64,000 bases of DNA from Corythucha ciliata (lineage: Eukaryota; Arthropoda; Insecta; Hemiptera; Tingidae): positions 48,388,751 through 48,452,750 of the forward strand of contig CM075942.1 of NCBI GenBank assembly GCA_038030265.1, read 5' to 3'. The notes under the pieces are model-generated. The model saw only the letters and a program-made list of their open reading frames with translations, ran no database searches and was not told the origin of the DNA. The translations under genes and the position numbers were made by a program. Every line of letters begins with the position of its first letter. The stretch's first letter is position 1. Positions 47,207-58,837 of this stretch are shown here, piece after piece.

Positions 47207-50050
47207 GTTTATTTTTCTCACGACACATAAAGCACCATGTCACTGTTGTTTATATGACGTTTATGACTTTTCCCGTCTCTGCTTCAAGCAATGTGTTGCG
47301 CCACATGTGAGTCCACCACAGTGAAATTCAATGAAAAATATTTTTCAGGGTAACTCAAGAGTCAAGACCCAAGAGATTAAATAAAATTAGACGTTAGTGA
47401 GCATTGACAAAACAAAGCTTTTTTGGCGACCCTGTAGGATATGTGCTTTTTGATCGTATCTGGGGATGGGCTGCAGCTGCCCCTCTACGGCTCCCTCTGC
47501 CCCTTCTGGCTGAACCCACCATCTACACTGTTGGGTCCAGCTGGCTCCGACTTTTCGAATTCTCCAACTCCACTCAACTCCTTACTGGTCGAGCCTTCCG
47601 AAACTACAAGGTTTATTCGGTATGGCGGCACACTTGGTATCAACTAGTTTTAGCGAATTTCCCCCCGGACCGAACTCTTTTCTCAAACGCTGAATTTTTC
47701 GTGGTACAAACGCCCAGTCTCGATTTGAACAGAACGCGATTTATGCGTCCTCCGGCCGCAATATTTAATTGACCAATTCTGTCGGTTTCCATCATAACGC
47801 CACTGTTTGGCCGCCAGCACTGCCTAAATTGGTGAAAAATGAGTGTCTAGCTGTTCAACCGATTGGGTAGGTCGCTAGTCTCATCTCAGCCTCACAGTGT
47901 AAAGCTCACTGTATACATAATAAGCCCGTAGAAACGAACAAGCATAGTACCAATTTGAAATACTAACCAATTTGAGCCTTGAAAATAATAACGGAACACA
48001 ATACAATTTGCTGTGGCACGTCAGGTCTTCAGGGTTATCTCAACGTTATTTACCGTTTTTGAATATTTTTTCCGCCCCGCTGTAAGGAATTAGTTTAAAT
48101 CCACTGAAACGGTCTTTTACTTCAAGATGACAACAACGCGTGACACACTAAGCCAGACAATTATCTTACGGTTGACAATGGGAAGAACTCATTTACTTGA
48201 CAAGGATACAAGGGGAAAAGACTGGCAACGGTGTTCGCCGAAGAAAAGAAGAGGATTATAATGAAATCCCGCTTTTTTGGGGGGAGTTGTTTTGTTGACA
48301 CTGTTTTCATTATTATTAATGACATGAATCACGTAAAAATAGCGGTGTTTTTTGGAATGGGGTTATTTTGTGAAGCGTGTTGTATTAGGGAAGGATAAAA
48401 AATAGTGTTTTTTTGTATCCTTTTTTGTGTAGGAGAAAGGAATATTTAGCGACAATTGCATTTCTCCTTGTTGACATTCACCCGCAGTTAACCCCTGGCC
48501 GTTTAAGATTGATCTCAGGTTGGAGATAAAACCCGATGAAGAAGACGGCGATAGATGAAGAGGAGGAAGAGAAGGAAAATCACTTGCGAAGTTCGAGAGA
48601 GGGTTAAGGTCACACTCTTTTTTTTTTTTTTTTTTTTTTTGTTCGGTGAAAGACGAGGGTTAACGGGTTCGTAAAATGCGATATAATTTAAACGCCCAGA
48701 CGCTCTTTTAAATTGCTCGCGACGGTACTGGTTGGGGAAGAAACCGGAGCGGTCCATTGTCGGAGACTGTGGCGACAGGCACCGCATCATGTTTGATGCA
48801 TCCCGCGCACCCGTCACACATTTTCGCACATCCACACACGTCTTATCCTTTTTTTTCTTCTTTTTCATGCAAGAAACATTCGACGTCACGTACTTATTCG
48901 CTCGGGGACTCCATAAAAATTCATGGAGCGTTCCTTTTCAGCAGCGCGCCGCCGCAGGCTGTCCCTCTATTATAAAGGCGGAACAAACTTAATAATTTCT
49001 GGTTTTATAGCGCCCAAATGTCTCTGAGTGAGGTCAGTTTAGCCCTTGTACGAAGCGCAGGAAATATATTGGAAAAAATAAAGAAAAAAAAATCACGTTT
49101 ACCGCTTCCCCGCACATGAAATGAAAGGTCATTAACTTACTATAATTTTTTCTCTCTCACTCCCTCCCTCCGCGTATTGGAATTCGACTTAAATTGGTTA
49201 TAATGCTCGATTTATTTTATACACGCGGTCTATCAAGCTACTGGGCAAACCGGAAGGCGGAGCGTCGTGTTCGCTCCGCGTGAAAAGAATTCACTATCAC
49301 TGTAAAACAGTTAGAAACCATTAAACTGCACTTTTTTTTTCTTCCTGTCGAGTAATTATCTAAATTGATAGCTCATCATTAGAATCCACTTTTCCGCTGT
49401 ACGTGTCCAAGTGCCGAAGCCATAAAAGCAAAAATTGAGGAATTCCCAGTTTTTTGAACCGTTCCACGCAAATATCACGAAAAATTTCACCCAATCAAAC
49501 CAAAATCAGAGGAGCTGCCTTTTTCCCCCTCCTCAACCTGACACCCTCAGTCACGACGACTATCAAACATGACTCTATTCTTAGCGGTTCGAAGCAATCT
49601 TTACAGTCATTCTTCACAACAATCGGCAGTATAATGGATTTCAACTATTTTTTGGCAAGTGGGAAGGTGTAAGTTGAAGGGTACAACTGGGTCACTAATG
49701 TGGAATCTTCGAAAGAAACCCATTATCGAGCGTTGATGGGTATTACGTTATTCTCGGAGGCCCATGTGCCTTTTTTTATGTATTCCAAAATCCGTTAAAC
49801 TCATTATCTCGCCTTGAGGGCAATTTTTCTTGAACGTCTAATTAGAAATAACTGAAAAAGTACCTCTTACAGCAGTCTAAAACAAAAAAAGAGAGCCCGA
49901 GGCTCTTACCTCCAGTTTTATGATAACGTTTTTACTGCCTAAAAATGCTCTTATTTCTGTTTAATTTGTCATTGAGAAACGTGAAGCCTTTACCAAATTA
50001 AGCAAAAATATTTAAACTTGGCTGGTTGTGAGGAGAGAGAATGTACCGCT

Positions 50051-50092
<42 letters not shown>

Positions 50093-50690
50093 TGGATTAG
50101 AAAGAAAAAACGTGCTGTGATGAGGATAGAGGAAAGAGACGGTGAAAAACGTGTTTGTTGATAGCTCTGGTAATTATTATTCACCCGTTCTCACTCAATT
50201 ACGCTTGTCGAGATGTTTGCTTAATGAATGAATTCGTCCTGGGTTTAAAAAAAAATTACTATAACAGGACAAATTTTATTTACTGGAGTCGTAGTAAATT
50301 GGCCTTTTAGTGCCAGCATGCCACCCCACCCAAACCCTTCGTCGGTGCCCTTATATCAATTTTGTGGCGCCTGCCTTACTACGCCTCACGAATCTAGAAA
50401 CCTCATCGCACCAACTTATTCAATTTGGGGCTTCGGGTGACCATCAGCATCCACGATGATAATGTGCATGCAGTTTTTAGAGCCATATCATGAGTAATGG
50501 AACTATTTATTGTCAATTTTGGGGAAATTAGCTGTTTTGGGGACAAAAGTGTCTCTCTCTTGGCCGCGTGGTGAGTTTTCGGGCTCAATACTGCTAGTAT
50601 TTGATCCAAAAATTGCTAAGTCGGGGGGGGGGGGGATATTTCTCTTTTTCACCGAACAGTTACACAGATCAGGTGAAATTGGAACGTTTT
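47207..50690. other. no recognisable gene
   Basis: Spacer containing a T run of about 22 (48619-48640), a T run of about 41 (50051-50091) and a G run (50625-50634). No ORF of protein-like composition. Confidence 0.4.
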
Positions 50691-50699
50691 CTGCTTGAA

Positions 50700-51097
50700 C
50701 TATCAGCTTTGGGTAAAGTCAGCAGTTTGCAACTCACGCAGAGACAACCCCGCAAAATTTCATCTTTGAATAAGCCGGACCAATCAAACTGGCTTTTCGA
50801 ATGGGCCGAATCCGCGAAATAATTTTTTTATGGAACGAATCCCGCGAAAATTGTTTTTCGACATGTGTTGTTAGCGACATGTGTGACAAATGTGTTTTCT
50901 ATGGGCAAAATTGTTTTGCCGGACCTGAAAAATTGCTCCCTAAAACGAGCAAATTTTCGTCTAATTGCCTTTCTCAAGGGACCAAACTCGAGAAATTGTT
51001 TTCTGAATACCACAAAACCACGAAATAGGGGTTTTGAAAGATCGAAAACAAGGGCATTGTTTTTTTCTCAAGGAGCCAACCAATGGCGAAATTGTTT
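50700..51097 (+). repeat. minisatellite family B array
   Basis: Units such as ccgcgaaataatttttttat, cccgcgaaaattgtttttcg and gcgaaattgtttcttgaatc recur at about 33-36 bp. The array is interrupted at 51106 by a foldback element. Confidence 0.65.
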
Positions 51098-51105
51098 CTT
51101 GAATC

Positions 51106-51452
51106 AAAGTCATATGGAAAACCAAGTCCTCAGACTCGAGGAAAAAAATGTTTTTTATTTTGGGTTGGGATTTTTGCTCCCGTTAAGAATAAAAAAGGAG
51201 AAAACCCGCCAAATACAAAAATTATTATATTTATTTTCGGTTTGAAGTTGTAGCGTGATATTATCTATCTTGATACCATATGTTTTTTTCAACACTCAAC
51301 TTTTGTATAATTTTTGAATTTAGCGGGTAATCTACTTTCATAGTAGAGCAGCGCAACGTATCGGGAGCAAAAATCCCAACCCACGAACCGCTTCATTTTT
51401 TTAACATACAAATAATACCAAGTTTAATGACTTGGTTTTCCATATGACTTTG
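51106..51452. mobile_element. 347-bp foldback element with 8-bp duplication
   Basis: The left end aaagtcatatggaaaaccaa and the right end ttggttttccatatgacttt are inverse copies. Inner inverse blocks are gggttgggatttttgctccc and gggagcaaaaatcccaaccc. CTTGAATC occurs perfectly at 51098-51105 and 51453-51460. It interrupts a family B array. A solitary copy of its terminus (caaagtcatatggaaaac) is found at 28275-28292. The 8-bp duplication fits hAT mobilisation, though the ends are not typical. Confidence 0.8.
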
Positions 51453-51460
51453 CTTGAATC

Positions 51461-52540
51461 CACCAATACTGCAAAATTAGGTCCTGTAAATGCCTTGAGA
51501 TCGATTTTTTTTAATGTATAGATAACCCTAACCCATGAAATTGACTCTTTGATTGAGGAATACCCACATAACTTGATGTTTGAATTAGATAAACCCGTGA
51601 AAATGGTTTTAAAGGAAGCCAGTCCTGCGAAATTGACTTTTTGAACCGAGCAAAACCGGCGAGATTAGATTTCTTGAGTGCCCAATCTACAAAATTTGGA
51701 GGTTTAAAACGTCAAACCACTGACTTCGGGTTTAAACAGGAAGAAGTCTGCAAATTATAGCTACCGAAGTATTGACGAAAGCAAGACCGAAAAGTAAAGG
51801 AAGGTGACCCAGGAATCTGTCGTTACGTCCACGCCTTATGTATAATATCTGTAAACCTCGCTCCTCCACCGAAATCCTTCTTTTCGACATGGCCACTTTT
51901 TCCGGCGGTTTTTTTGACCCGCTTTTAGAAGCCACGTGGTGGTCAGAGACCGCGCATAGGGCTGCCCATTCCACACCCAAGTCTCCCCCCCCCCCTCGCA
52001 GTGCAAACTGAACGGAAAATAAATGCGGTTAATCATAATACAGATCCACCATAATTTCGGGTTGGAAATAGCTAAACCCGTGCAATTGCTTTTTTCGTTG
52101 TGACAACCCAGCGAAATTGGTTATTTGAATGTCCCACAAAATAATTGGTTTTTAATTGCTCAATAGCGAAAAAAAAATGCAGTGAAACCCGAGTAATTAG
52201 CGTTTTTGGGTGCGCAGCTCCACGAATTTTGCTTTTAATTAGCTAATTCCACAACGATATTGCCTTATGGAACGGCGAAACTTTGTTTTTAATGAGCCAA
52301 CTCGACGAAATAGTCTGTACGAGCCATTTCCGCACAAAATTGCTTTTTCGTGTGGCCCAAACCACCGAATTTGGTTTTTTGGGTGAGTCAATTCCGCTGA
52401 GTTGATTTTGAGTAGGCCAACCTTGTGAAATTTTGTTACTGAAAGGAGTCAGACCCGTTAAATTGCTATTTAAAATTATCCTCAACATCACGGAATTGCT
52501 TTTCGAATTGTTCAATAGTCCGACACTATGTTTTTGTAGC
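51461..52540 (+). repeat. minisatellite family B array, continued
   Basis: Further units, for example gcgaaattgactttttgaac (about 51628) and gcgaaattggttatttgaat (about 52111). Parts at 52320-52500 are similar but poorer. The stretch 51740-52040 is non-repetitive. Confidence 0.6.
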
Positions 52541-53293
52541 AATATTTGTCGAAAATCATAGGACAGTCCATGGAAGAGCCTCGACTCACGAGGTCAAGTG
52601 GACCAAGCCGGTGTGGAGTCGAGATAACTTCAATATTTCAGCTTGGGTATGGGTCATATAGTCTAACTTGTTGTGCGAGGGGAAGGGAAGGTGAGATCTA
52701 CCAGTTTTTCGTTACGTTTTTGAGGGGCTTCAGGGCTGCTGTACAGCATGAAGTAGTACTCAACGAATAACCAATCGAACCATCAGTTTTGGACTTTAAT
52801 GATCCAATTATAGCTGCATACTACGCGATCCTTGTTGGTTGAAACCAATGAGTGCGCGGAAACGTTCATTTGTTGGTGCTTTAAGACTCGCTGGCAACCA
52901 CTCTGTTGTGTTTTGGGCTGAAAGCACTGGCTGTATTCTTCGGTTGAGCATATAGTCCAAAAATTTGGGGCTTAAACTGGGGCTTTGAGAGAGTGAACCT
53001 AAAATTTGGGTTTGGTTGGTGGCTCTGGATGTTTCATCAACATCCACGACTCCATGAGGAAGAGGGGAGTGGGCAACGGTCCTTGTGGCCCTCTCCTGGA
53101 TTCTGGTTGGTTGGCCGCTAAACATATAACCTCTCACTAAGCACACTTGATAACACCCTTCACCTTGAAAGTGAGCAGTTTTGTGGTTAGGGCGTGTGGT
53201 GGGTGTAGTGGGCTACTTTTTCCAGTTTTTAACCTAACATTTGAATTACACCAATAAATCGGTCTTGTGAGCTTGTTAAGAGCAACACTATGT
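52541..53293. other. no recognisable gene
   Basis: Unique-looking spacer. The phrase gtccatggaagagcctcga at about 52567 also occurs at 24787-24805, so a small dispersed repeat may be present in both places. Confidence 0.4.
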
Positions 53294-53405
53294 AGTGATG
53301 CACTGAGACCGAGAAAAAGTCTCGGTCGAGACCGAGACCAAGACCGAGATTGCATTTTCTGGACCGAGATCGAGATTGCATTTTCTTGACCGAGACCGAG
53401 ACTAA

Positions 53406-53543
53406 GGGCCGTATTCAGAAACCCACCTTTACAAAGCCTTAACTAAAGGAGTTGAAAAATATTATGGTTTAGAAAAATATGTCATCTGTTTTGAAGCGCT
53501 TAAAGGGGATGTAAAGGTTGAGGTTGGTTTATGAATACGGCCC
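53406..53543. mobile_element. 138-bp Harbinger-like MITE with TAA duplication
   Basis: It starts GGGCCGTATTCAgaaacc and ends with the inverse (ggtttatgaatacggccc). TAA is present at 53403-53405 and 53544-53546. It interrupts the gagaccgag repeats of the outer element. Confidence 0.85.
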
Positions 53544-53651
53544 TAAGTCTCGTTTTCTCAAGAATTAGTCTCGGTCTCGGTGTGATCCGAGCACGATAAG
53601 CAAAAAGCACGTTGCATACAGTGCCGATGTAGATCTTTTTACACAACAAAA

Positions 53652-56043
53652 CATGGGCGTACGCAGCATTTCCATTAGGGGGGGGGGGGCAAGGCAAAAA
53701 ATCGAGTCATATAGTAGATACGTAATCGAATCGATACTGTTGAAAAATATACCTATTCCATGTTAAAGCACACTCGCGAATGGTATGTATGTATACACAT
53801 GTCAAGAAAACTTACAAAAATTTACATCTTACAAAAACTTACAAAAATAAAAAATTTACAGCAGCAATCTTCTGGGATTCTCAGTGAATTTGTTGATAAC
53901 ATACTCGACAATTTTGTCTTTATTTTCTTGCACTATTTTTCTGTGAATGCTCATCAAGCATAGTCCTGTCAGTCTCTCTTCTGTCATCGTTGATCTGGTC
54001 CAGGTTTTCACTCGTCTCAGGGTGCTGAAAGTTCTTTCTATGCTGCTTGTGGAGCAGGGCTGGGCTAACGAGATCAGCCTTCTTCACTGCTGGGAAAAAC
54101 GGAACTGTCTCTTGAAGCACTGTAGTCATAGCGAGATCTTTTAACGCTTGTCGATTCAATTTTTTATCTTTCCATATTTTGAACCAAAGCTCAAGTTCTG
54201 AGTCCAGCCCTTCCAGCTCGTAAAATTCTGTGATGGTTTTTACATTCTCCATGAGTTTTTCCCGAGTCGATTCCAGCATTGGAAGAGGATGGAGAGACAA
54301 AATGTTATAGGCCGGTGTATTTTCATCCGAAAATCGTAATTCCAAAGAAGAAATGAATGATTCGAGATAAGGAATAAAAATTGATCTCATCCAATATTCC
54401 TCGGGAGAACCCGCCGGAGGATTCGATCGATGTTGCTGGCATCCAGTAGACCTCGGAGGAAGCAATTCCACCGATATTTTCTCGGCGACATCAACTGCTG
54501 AAGCGTAAATTTCTGCAAACGACGTGTCCGACGAGGTTCTGTGAGATCGTACGAGAGAGAGGGTGTTTTTAATGTGCTGAGAAAATTGCAGTAAGTCCAA
54601 GTTCTTCGACTGCAGAATATTTACCACATCAGGCTGCAGAAGAGCTGAGTATTTCGCGATGATGGAGGTAGAGACGATAAATGCGGGACGTGTTGCCGCA
54701 CAATGCAATTGAAAAGCAGCCTTTCTCGTGGTGTTATTGCCCTCTTCAGACATTTTATTCAGAGCCTGAACTATTTCCACAAAGTTTTTCATGAAGACAG
54801 AAATACTTCTGTACTTTTCCGACCATCTTGTCTCACAGGATCCTGGGATGTTAGGACATATTTCCTTCTCAGGACTGATTCACGAAAAAACTTGATTATT
54901 TCTTTTAGGATGGCGGTAGTGTTGCGTACTTCGACAACTAAGTTGAGATCGTTGACAACAAGATTCAACCAATGGCTTGAACAGTGAAAATACAAAGCAA
55001 ACTTGAATTTTTCCCGTAATATTTTCTGAACCCCTCCGTGTTTTCCTGCCATAGTTGATCATCCGTCGTAACCCTGACCAACACATTTTCCGGCATCGAA
55101 ACCATTCTTCTGCAGAAAATCTCAAGAATCCTTTCTGCAAAAAATTAAGAACTCCTTGAACGGACGTTGGCGGGAAAAGGACACAGTATAAGCAGAAGGC
55201 CCCCTTCAGGTGTTTGGAATATGTCAGCCATGGTGAATACTTATCCAACCAGTTGTACGTGAATTTCCTTTTCAGGTGTTCCGCATCTTTGGCGAAGTCG
55301 TAGTCACTTGACGGTTTCCAGACATTCTGTAGAATTTCCCTTTTCTGGGCAGTTGACATCAGGCCTGATCTTCCGACCCATTTTCCGACGTCATTACTGG
55401 GAACAAAATCTTGGAGAGAAGTCGTCGAAGGGCCGGGAAGAGGCTCCGCAATATCGTCTTGGGGAACAAGAGGATCCCCCGATGATTTCTCTTCATCTGG
55501 AGGGCTGTTGCCAATTCGTTTTCTTTTCTTACTCCCTGTAATAATATGGTTTCGGATAATTAAACATCTCTGAAGTGTAATACTGCAGTTTTTAATCTCT
55601 CAAGTCCATGGACTATTAATAGTAGCTTAGTACCTTTTTTTCCAAAAAATGATCTTATATCCATAATCTTGTGTATCAGTGCCGAAGACAAACAAAGACA
55701 GTAATAATCACCTCACCAATAAAATATAATAACACTGGGACACTCGCAGCGCACAACCAAGATTCAAAGGTAATTGAAGATTGAACGGACGGGACACGAA
55801 CCAGTACCTCGAGCCTCAATATCAGTCTAGGTACAGCACTCGCACCCGGCTAATTTCATTCACTCGGGCGCGTATAATTGTCCCTTAAAATCACTCAGGT
55901 CCATGTGAATAAGTGAATAGATATTTAGCGATAAAGGAAAGTTTCGAATAACCGACGCACTTGTATTAAAAAAATAATAAAATGAAATACCAATCATCAG
56001 GGGGGGCCAAGGCCCCCCCTGCGCCCCTCTGGGTACGCCCATG
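53652..56043 (-). mobile_element. hAT transposon, 2,392 bp, with perfect 8-bp duplication
   Basis: The termini are catgggcgtac at the left and gtacgcccatg at the right, each followed inward by a G/C run. They are flanked by identical CAACAAAA at 53644-53651 and 56044-56051. Eight-base duplications and short TIRs are diagnostic of the hAT superfamily and agree with the transposase inside. Confidence 0.92.
53856..55535 (-). pseudogene. ZMYM1-like hAT transposase, inactivated
   Basis: The minus strand encodes a hAT transposase of the ZMYM1/THAP0-like type. An acceptor (attattacag) precedes exon sequence at 55535 with a basic KKRKR stretch. The TTF-type zinc finger region follows (GAFCLYCVLFPP, about 55190). 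The text then jumps to GQGYDG...STMAGKHGGVQ near 55060-55100, so the section expected to carry the first catalytic Asp seems deleted. Next come FHCSSHWLNLVV (about 54970), EYWMRSIFIPYLESFI (about 54370), and the C-terminal dimerisation segment SSIERTFSTLRRVKTW (about 54030), which is in another frame. Defects are a large internal deletion, a TGA after GYDG and frameshifts near 54830 and 54050. The first coding exon is not identified. Confidence 0.88.
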
Positions 56044-56868
56044 CAACAAAATGAACCCAATCTAATGCTCCCCTCCCCGGAAACCGGTTTCGGTCTTTAG
56101 CCCGGACCGAAGACCGGCCCGAGTTCGGTTCGTTTCGTGCAGAAATAGCGTGCTTTTCAATTTTGGAGTACTTTGACCTACACACATAGCATCAAGCATC
56201 AAAGGGCGAATCAGAAACCTTTTAAAGGTTGGGTGGGTCGAAACCCCTCTCATAGAATACCCCTCTCTCCTCTTTTCCCCCTCCTCTCACGAGTTTTCAG
56301 TGATTTGACAAGCCCTGTACTAGCTGACTAGGGTTAATCCCAGTTTTACACCCATTCTTGGATCGGACGTAAACTTCTTCCTCTCTGAAGTGTAGTATTT
56401 TGACCTAACACATCCCACAAAATGCGTACCTACATACATATAGAGCCAAGGGCGGATCTGGGACCTCTCTCCGGGGGAGGTAATCGAAACCCCTCCCCCT
56501 CCCTATATACACCCCCACCACCCCTCTCCTATGTTTAAAGAGATTTGATCAGCTCCTGGAGGGAGGGGGTATTTCTGCTGAATTCACTTGCGGGGGGGGG
56601 GGGTTGTAAATTAAATTCTCCACAGCCGACCGCCAGCTGCCTGAGAGGGTGGGATAACAGGTGATCTGGTCAAATCACTCTACGCATATGGGTGGTGGGG
56701 TGTACCGTGGGAGGAAGAAGGGTTTTGATTCCCCCCTCCCACTTTCTATCATTGGACCGAGACTAGACTGATACTTTCAAGACGAGACCGACTTTTTAAG
56801 TACGAGACCGAGACCAAGATCAAGACCGAGATGCGCAAGTCTCGGTCTCGTGCATCACGTCACTATAG

Positions 56869-58655
56869 GTAGTTTTCGTGAGGGCTAAATTCTATTTTAA
56901 AACTTCTCCGGCCTCGTCACTCGTGATTTTTTATTATTATTATTTTTATTAAGGATTCTCGATGTCTGTGCGATTTTAGGAGGATAGAAGCGAGTGAGAG
57001 AGTAAGGATCCTCAACTCGCCAATCGAGTGGTTTTTAGACGACAAGATGGACACCTCCGCGGTGACATGACTCTTCGCTTGTGCTTCCCTTTTAAAATGT
57101 AAACCGAAAAGCTGGAAAGACTTCAATTTATCGCCGCCATAAAACTAAACAGAAAGGACAGTGTAACTTAACGTACGAGCTCTCCGTCCACGTGAATGTA
57201 CGACAGTCCATTGTTTTTTTCTTTCTTTCCTAGAGGTGCATCTTCAAAATTTATCAAACAATAAAACGGAAACGATCCCGTATTCCCATCAGTGACTTCT
57301 TCTTTTGATATAACAGTGCATTCCTTTAAACAACACGGTCGTAAGAGAATAACAAGCGATCAGAGGACACGATCCCTTGTCTCTTGATCGACAATGTGTG
57401 TGTGTGTGTGTGTATGAGAGGTGCAGTAGAATTGAAGGTAGGGGAGTCGTTTTTCAAGGTAACCGTTGTGGGAATAAAAATTGAACTTGAAACAACAACA
57501 AAAAAAGTCGAGACCCTCACGTGAATCGTAATCAACGGGACGTTTCTTTTGCTTCGTCTAGGGTTCTGGGGGTGTTTTTTTCGGGGGAAAAAATCAGACG
57601 GAATCACGGATAACGAAATCACGTATTGCGATATCACGATTTCACTTTAGGAATCCCTAACGAAGCGTTCACAAAAATCGTTCAAGAAAACGCTGTTTCC
57701 CTCTTTCCTACACCCGTGAGAGAGATTAATTGCCTCGCCCCCGTGGAATTTCTGTTGTTTTGCTCGCCGCCCGGAGAAATGACTGTCTTTCTTGGAAATG
57801 TTGGTGTGTGTGTGTGCTGAAACTAATTCAATGAAAATAAACTTTGCGGGAAAGTCCATAAGGTCGTAATAAATGCCAAGCCTCTTCGGGTGGACTATAA
57901 TTACATCGAGTTTAAACCCGTTAGTGATCATTGAAAACTAGTAAAATAGGGGGTTTTAACTTTACAGAGGCTGCTACTGGTGGTCAAAATAGGGTGAAAT
58001 AACGGAGAAATGGAGGTTTTTCTCAAGTACTCGGTTATTACGCCCGTTTTCAAGAATTAATTAATTCAAGTGACTGGAAAACGGACACACTATGCTGACA
58101 ACCCCACATTTAAGTTGTCGTGTTTCGTTTCAAAACGATTTTCCCTTTTTCTTTTAATTTCAGTTATTTTCAGTAAAGAGAAAAATCGACGATTCATTGA
58201 TTCTTGCCCCCTCCTCCTCCAGCAGCCTTTTTTTTTTGTCCATCGCGGAAAATTAACCTGTCGGATCAAGCGTGAGAGTGCTTGATGAACCCTTACCGCG
58301 GGGACGATAGCTCGTGCCACATTCCCATTCCCGCCCTCGCATAATCACACCCGAGGTGGTTAGTGTCGTGTCCTAAAAAAGCATCGCATTCTTTTCGGTT
58401 CGCAAATGAGGGGAAATTAAAACCAAAGGAAAGACTTTGGTTCGGCTCTCGCGATCCACGACGAAAATGTACAGTAACCATTATGGGACGCCTCCGTGCT
58501 TACGAGTATACAAAGAGGATTAAGTGGGCCGTCTAATATAGGAACGTCATCCTAGTCATTTTGTTTTTTATCACTTTCTCTATGCCGTTAACGAGAAAAA
58601 AATTCGACTGTAATAAAACGTTGTAATCAATAAAAAACGTGTTTTCTTCCTACAG
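56869..58655. other. end of intron 2, no other feature
   Basis: Spacer with a tg microsatellite (57395-57414) and a repeated gtgtgtgtgt near 57806. The polypyrimidine tract of the exon acceptor is at 58640-58653. Confidence 0.45.
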
Positions 58656-58837
58656 AGTCACTGGAGACCACCCGTGTACAACCCAGAGGACTACATCACG
58701 GGTCTAACGACTCGAGGAGCTTCAACAGTTCCAACCACCACTCTACACACCAAAGATGAAATGACGCTTCGTCAATTTAGTTCAACGGCTGATCTTCTGG
58801 CTAAATTGGCTAACGATCTGAGGCAAGCCTACCCCAG
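58656..58837 (+). CDS. coding exon of the host gene, possibly the start of a GBD/FH3-like region
   Basis: This is the best protein-like exon in the window. The acceptor is ttcttcctacag (58644-58655) and the donor gtgagg starts at 58838. It reads openly through 60 codons from SHWRPPVYNPEDYITGL to TADLLAKLANDLRQAYP, then two bases of a split codon (phase 2). Its phase-0 start matches the phase-0 end of the exon at 22777. Codon composition is balanced, unlike the AT- and G-run-rich sequence around it. The C-terminal half (DEMTLRQFSSTADLLAKL) looks like the beginning of an amphipathic helical domain. From memory it resembles the N-terminal region of formin GBD/FH3 proteins such as insect multiple wing hairs, but I could not check this. 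The gene must continue downstream of the window. Confidence 0.85.

Larger units (their letters stand above)
53294..56860. mobile_element. outer hAT-like element with gagaccgag subterminal repeats, holding two insertions
   Basis: It starts agtgatgcac followed by gagaccgag repeats and ends cgagaccgag-rich then gtgcatcacgt. The flanks cactatgt (53286-53293) and cactatag (56861-56868) agree at 6 of 8 positions. gatgcac plus gagaccgag repeats inverted at both ends suggest hAT-type ends with transposase-binding subterminal repeats. The interior carries a TAA-flanked MITE (53406-53543) and a complete hAT copy (53652-56043). The remaining right part (56160-56500) contains a diverged tandem duplication (tttgacctacacacatagca versus tttgacctaacacatcccac). 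The ends differ by a small insertion, so the exact terminus is uncertain. Confidence 0.6.
22778..58655 (+). other. intron 2 of the host gene, about 35.9 kb
   Basis: The interval begins gtgagtg and ends cctacag, and both ends are phase 0. It contains the Ginger nest, the hAT nest, foldback elements and minisatellite arrays. The two intact-looking transposase genes lie on the minus strand, opposite to the host gene. Confidence 0.65.
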
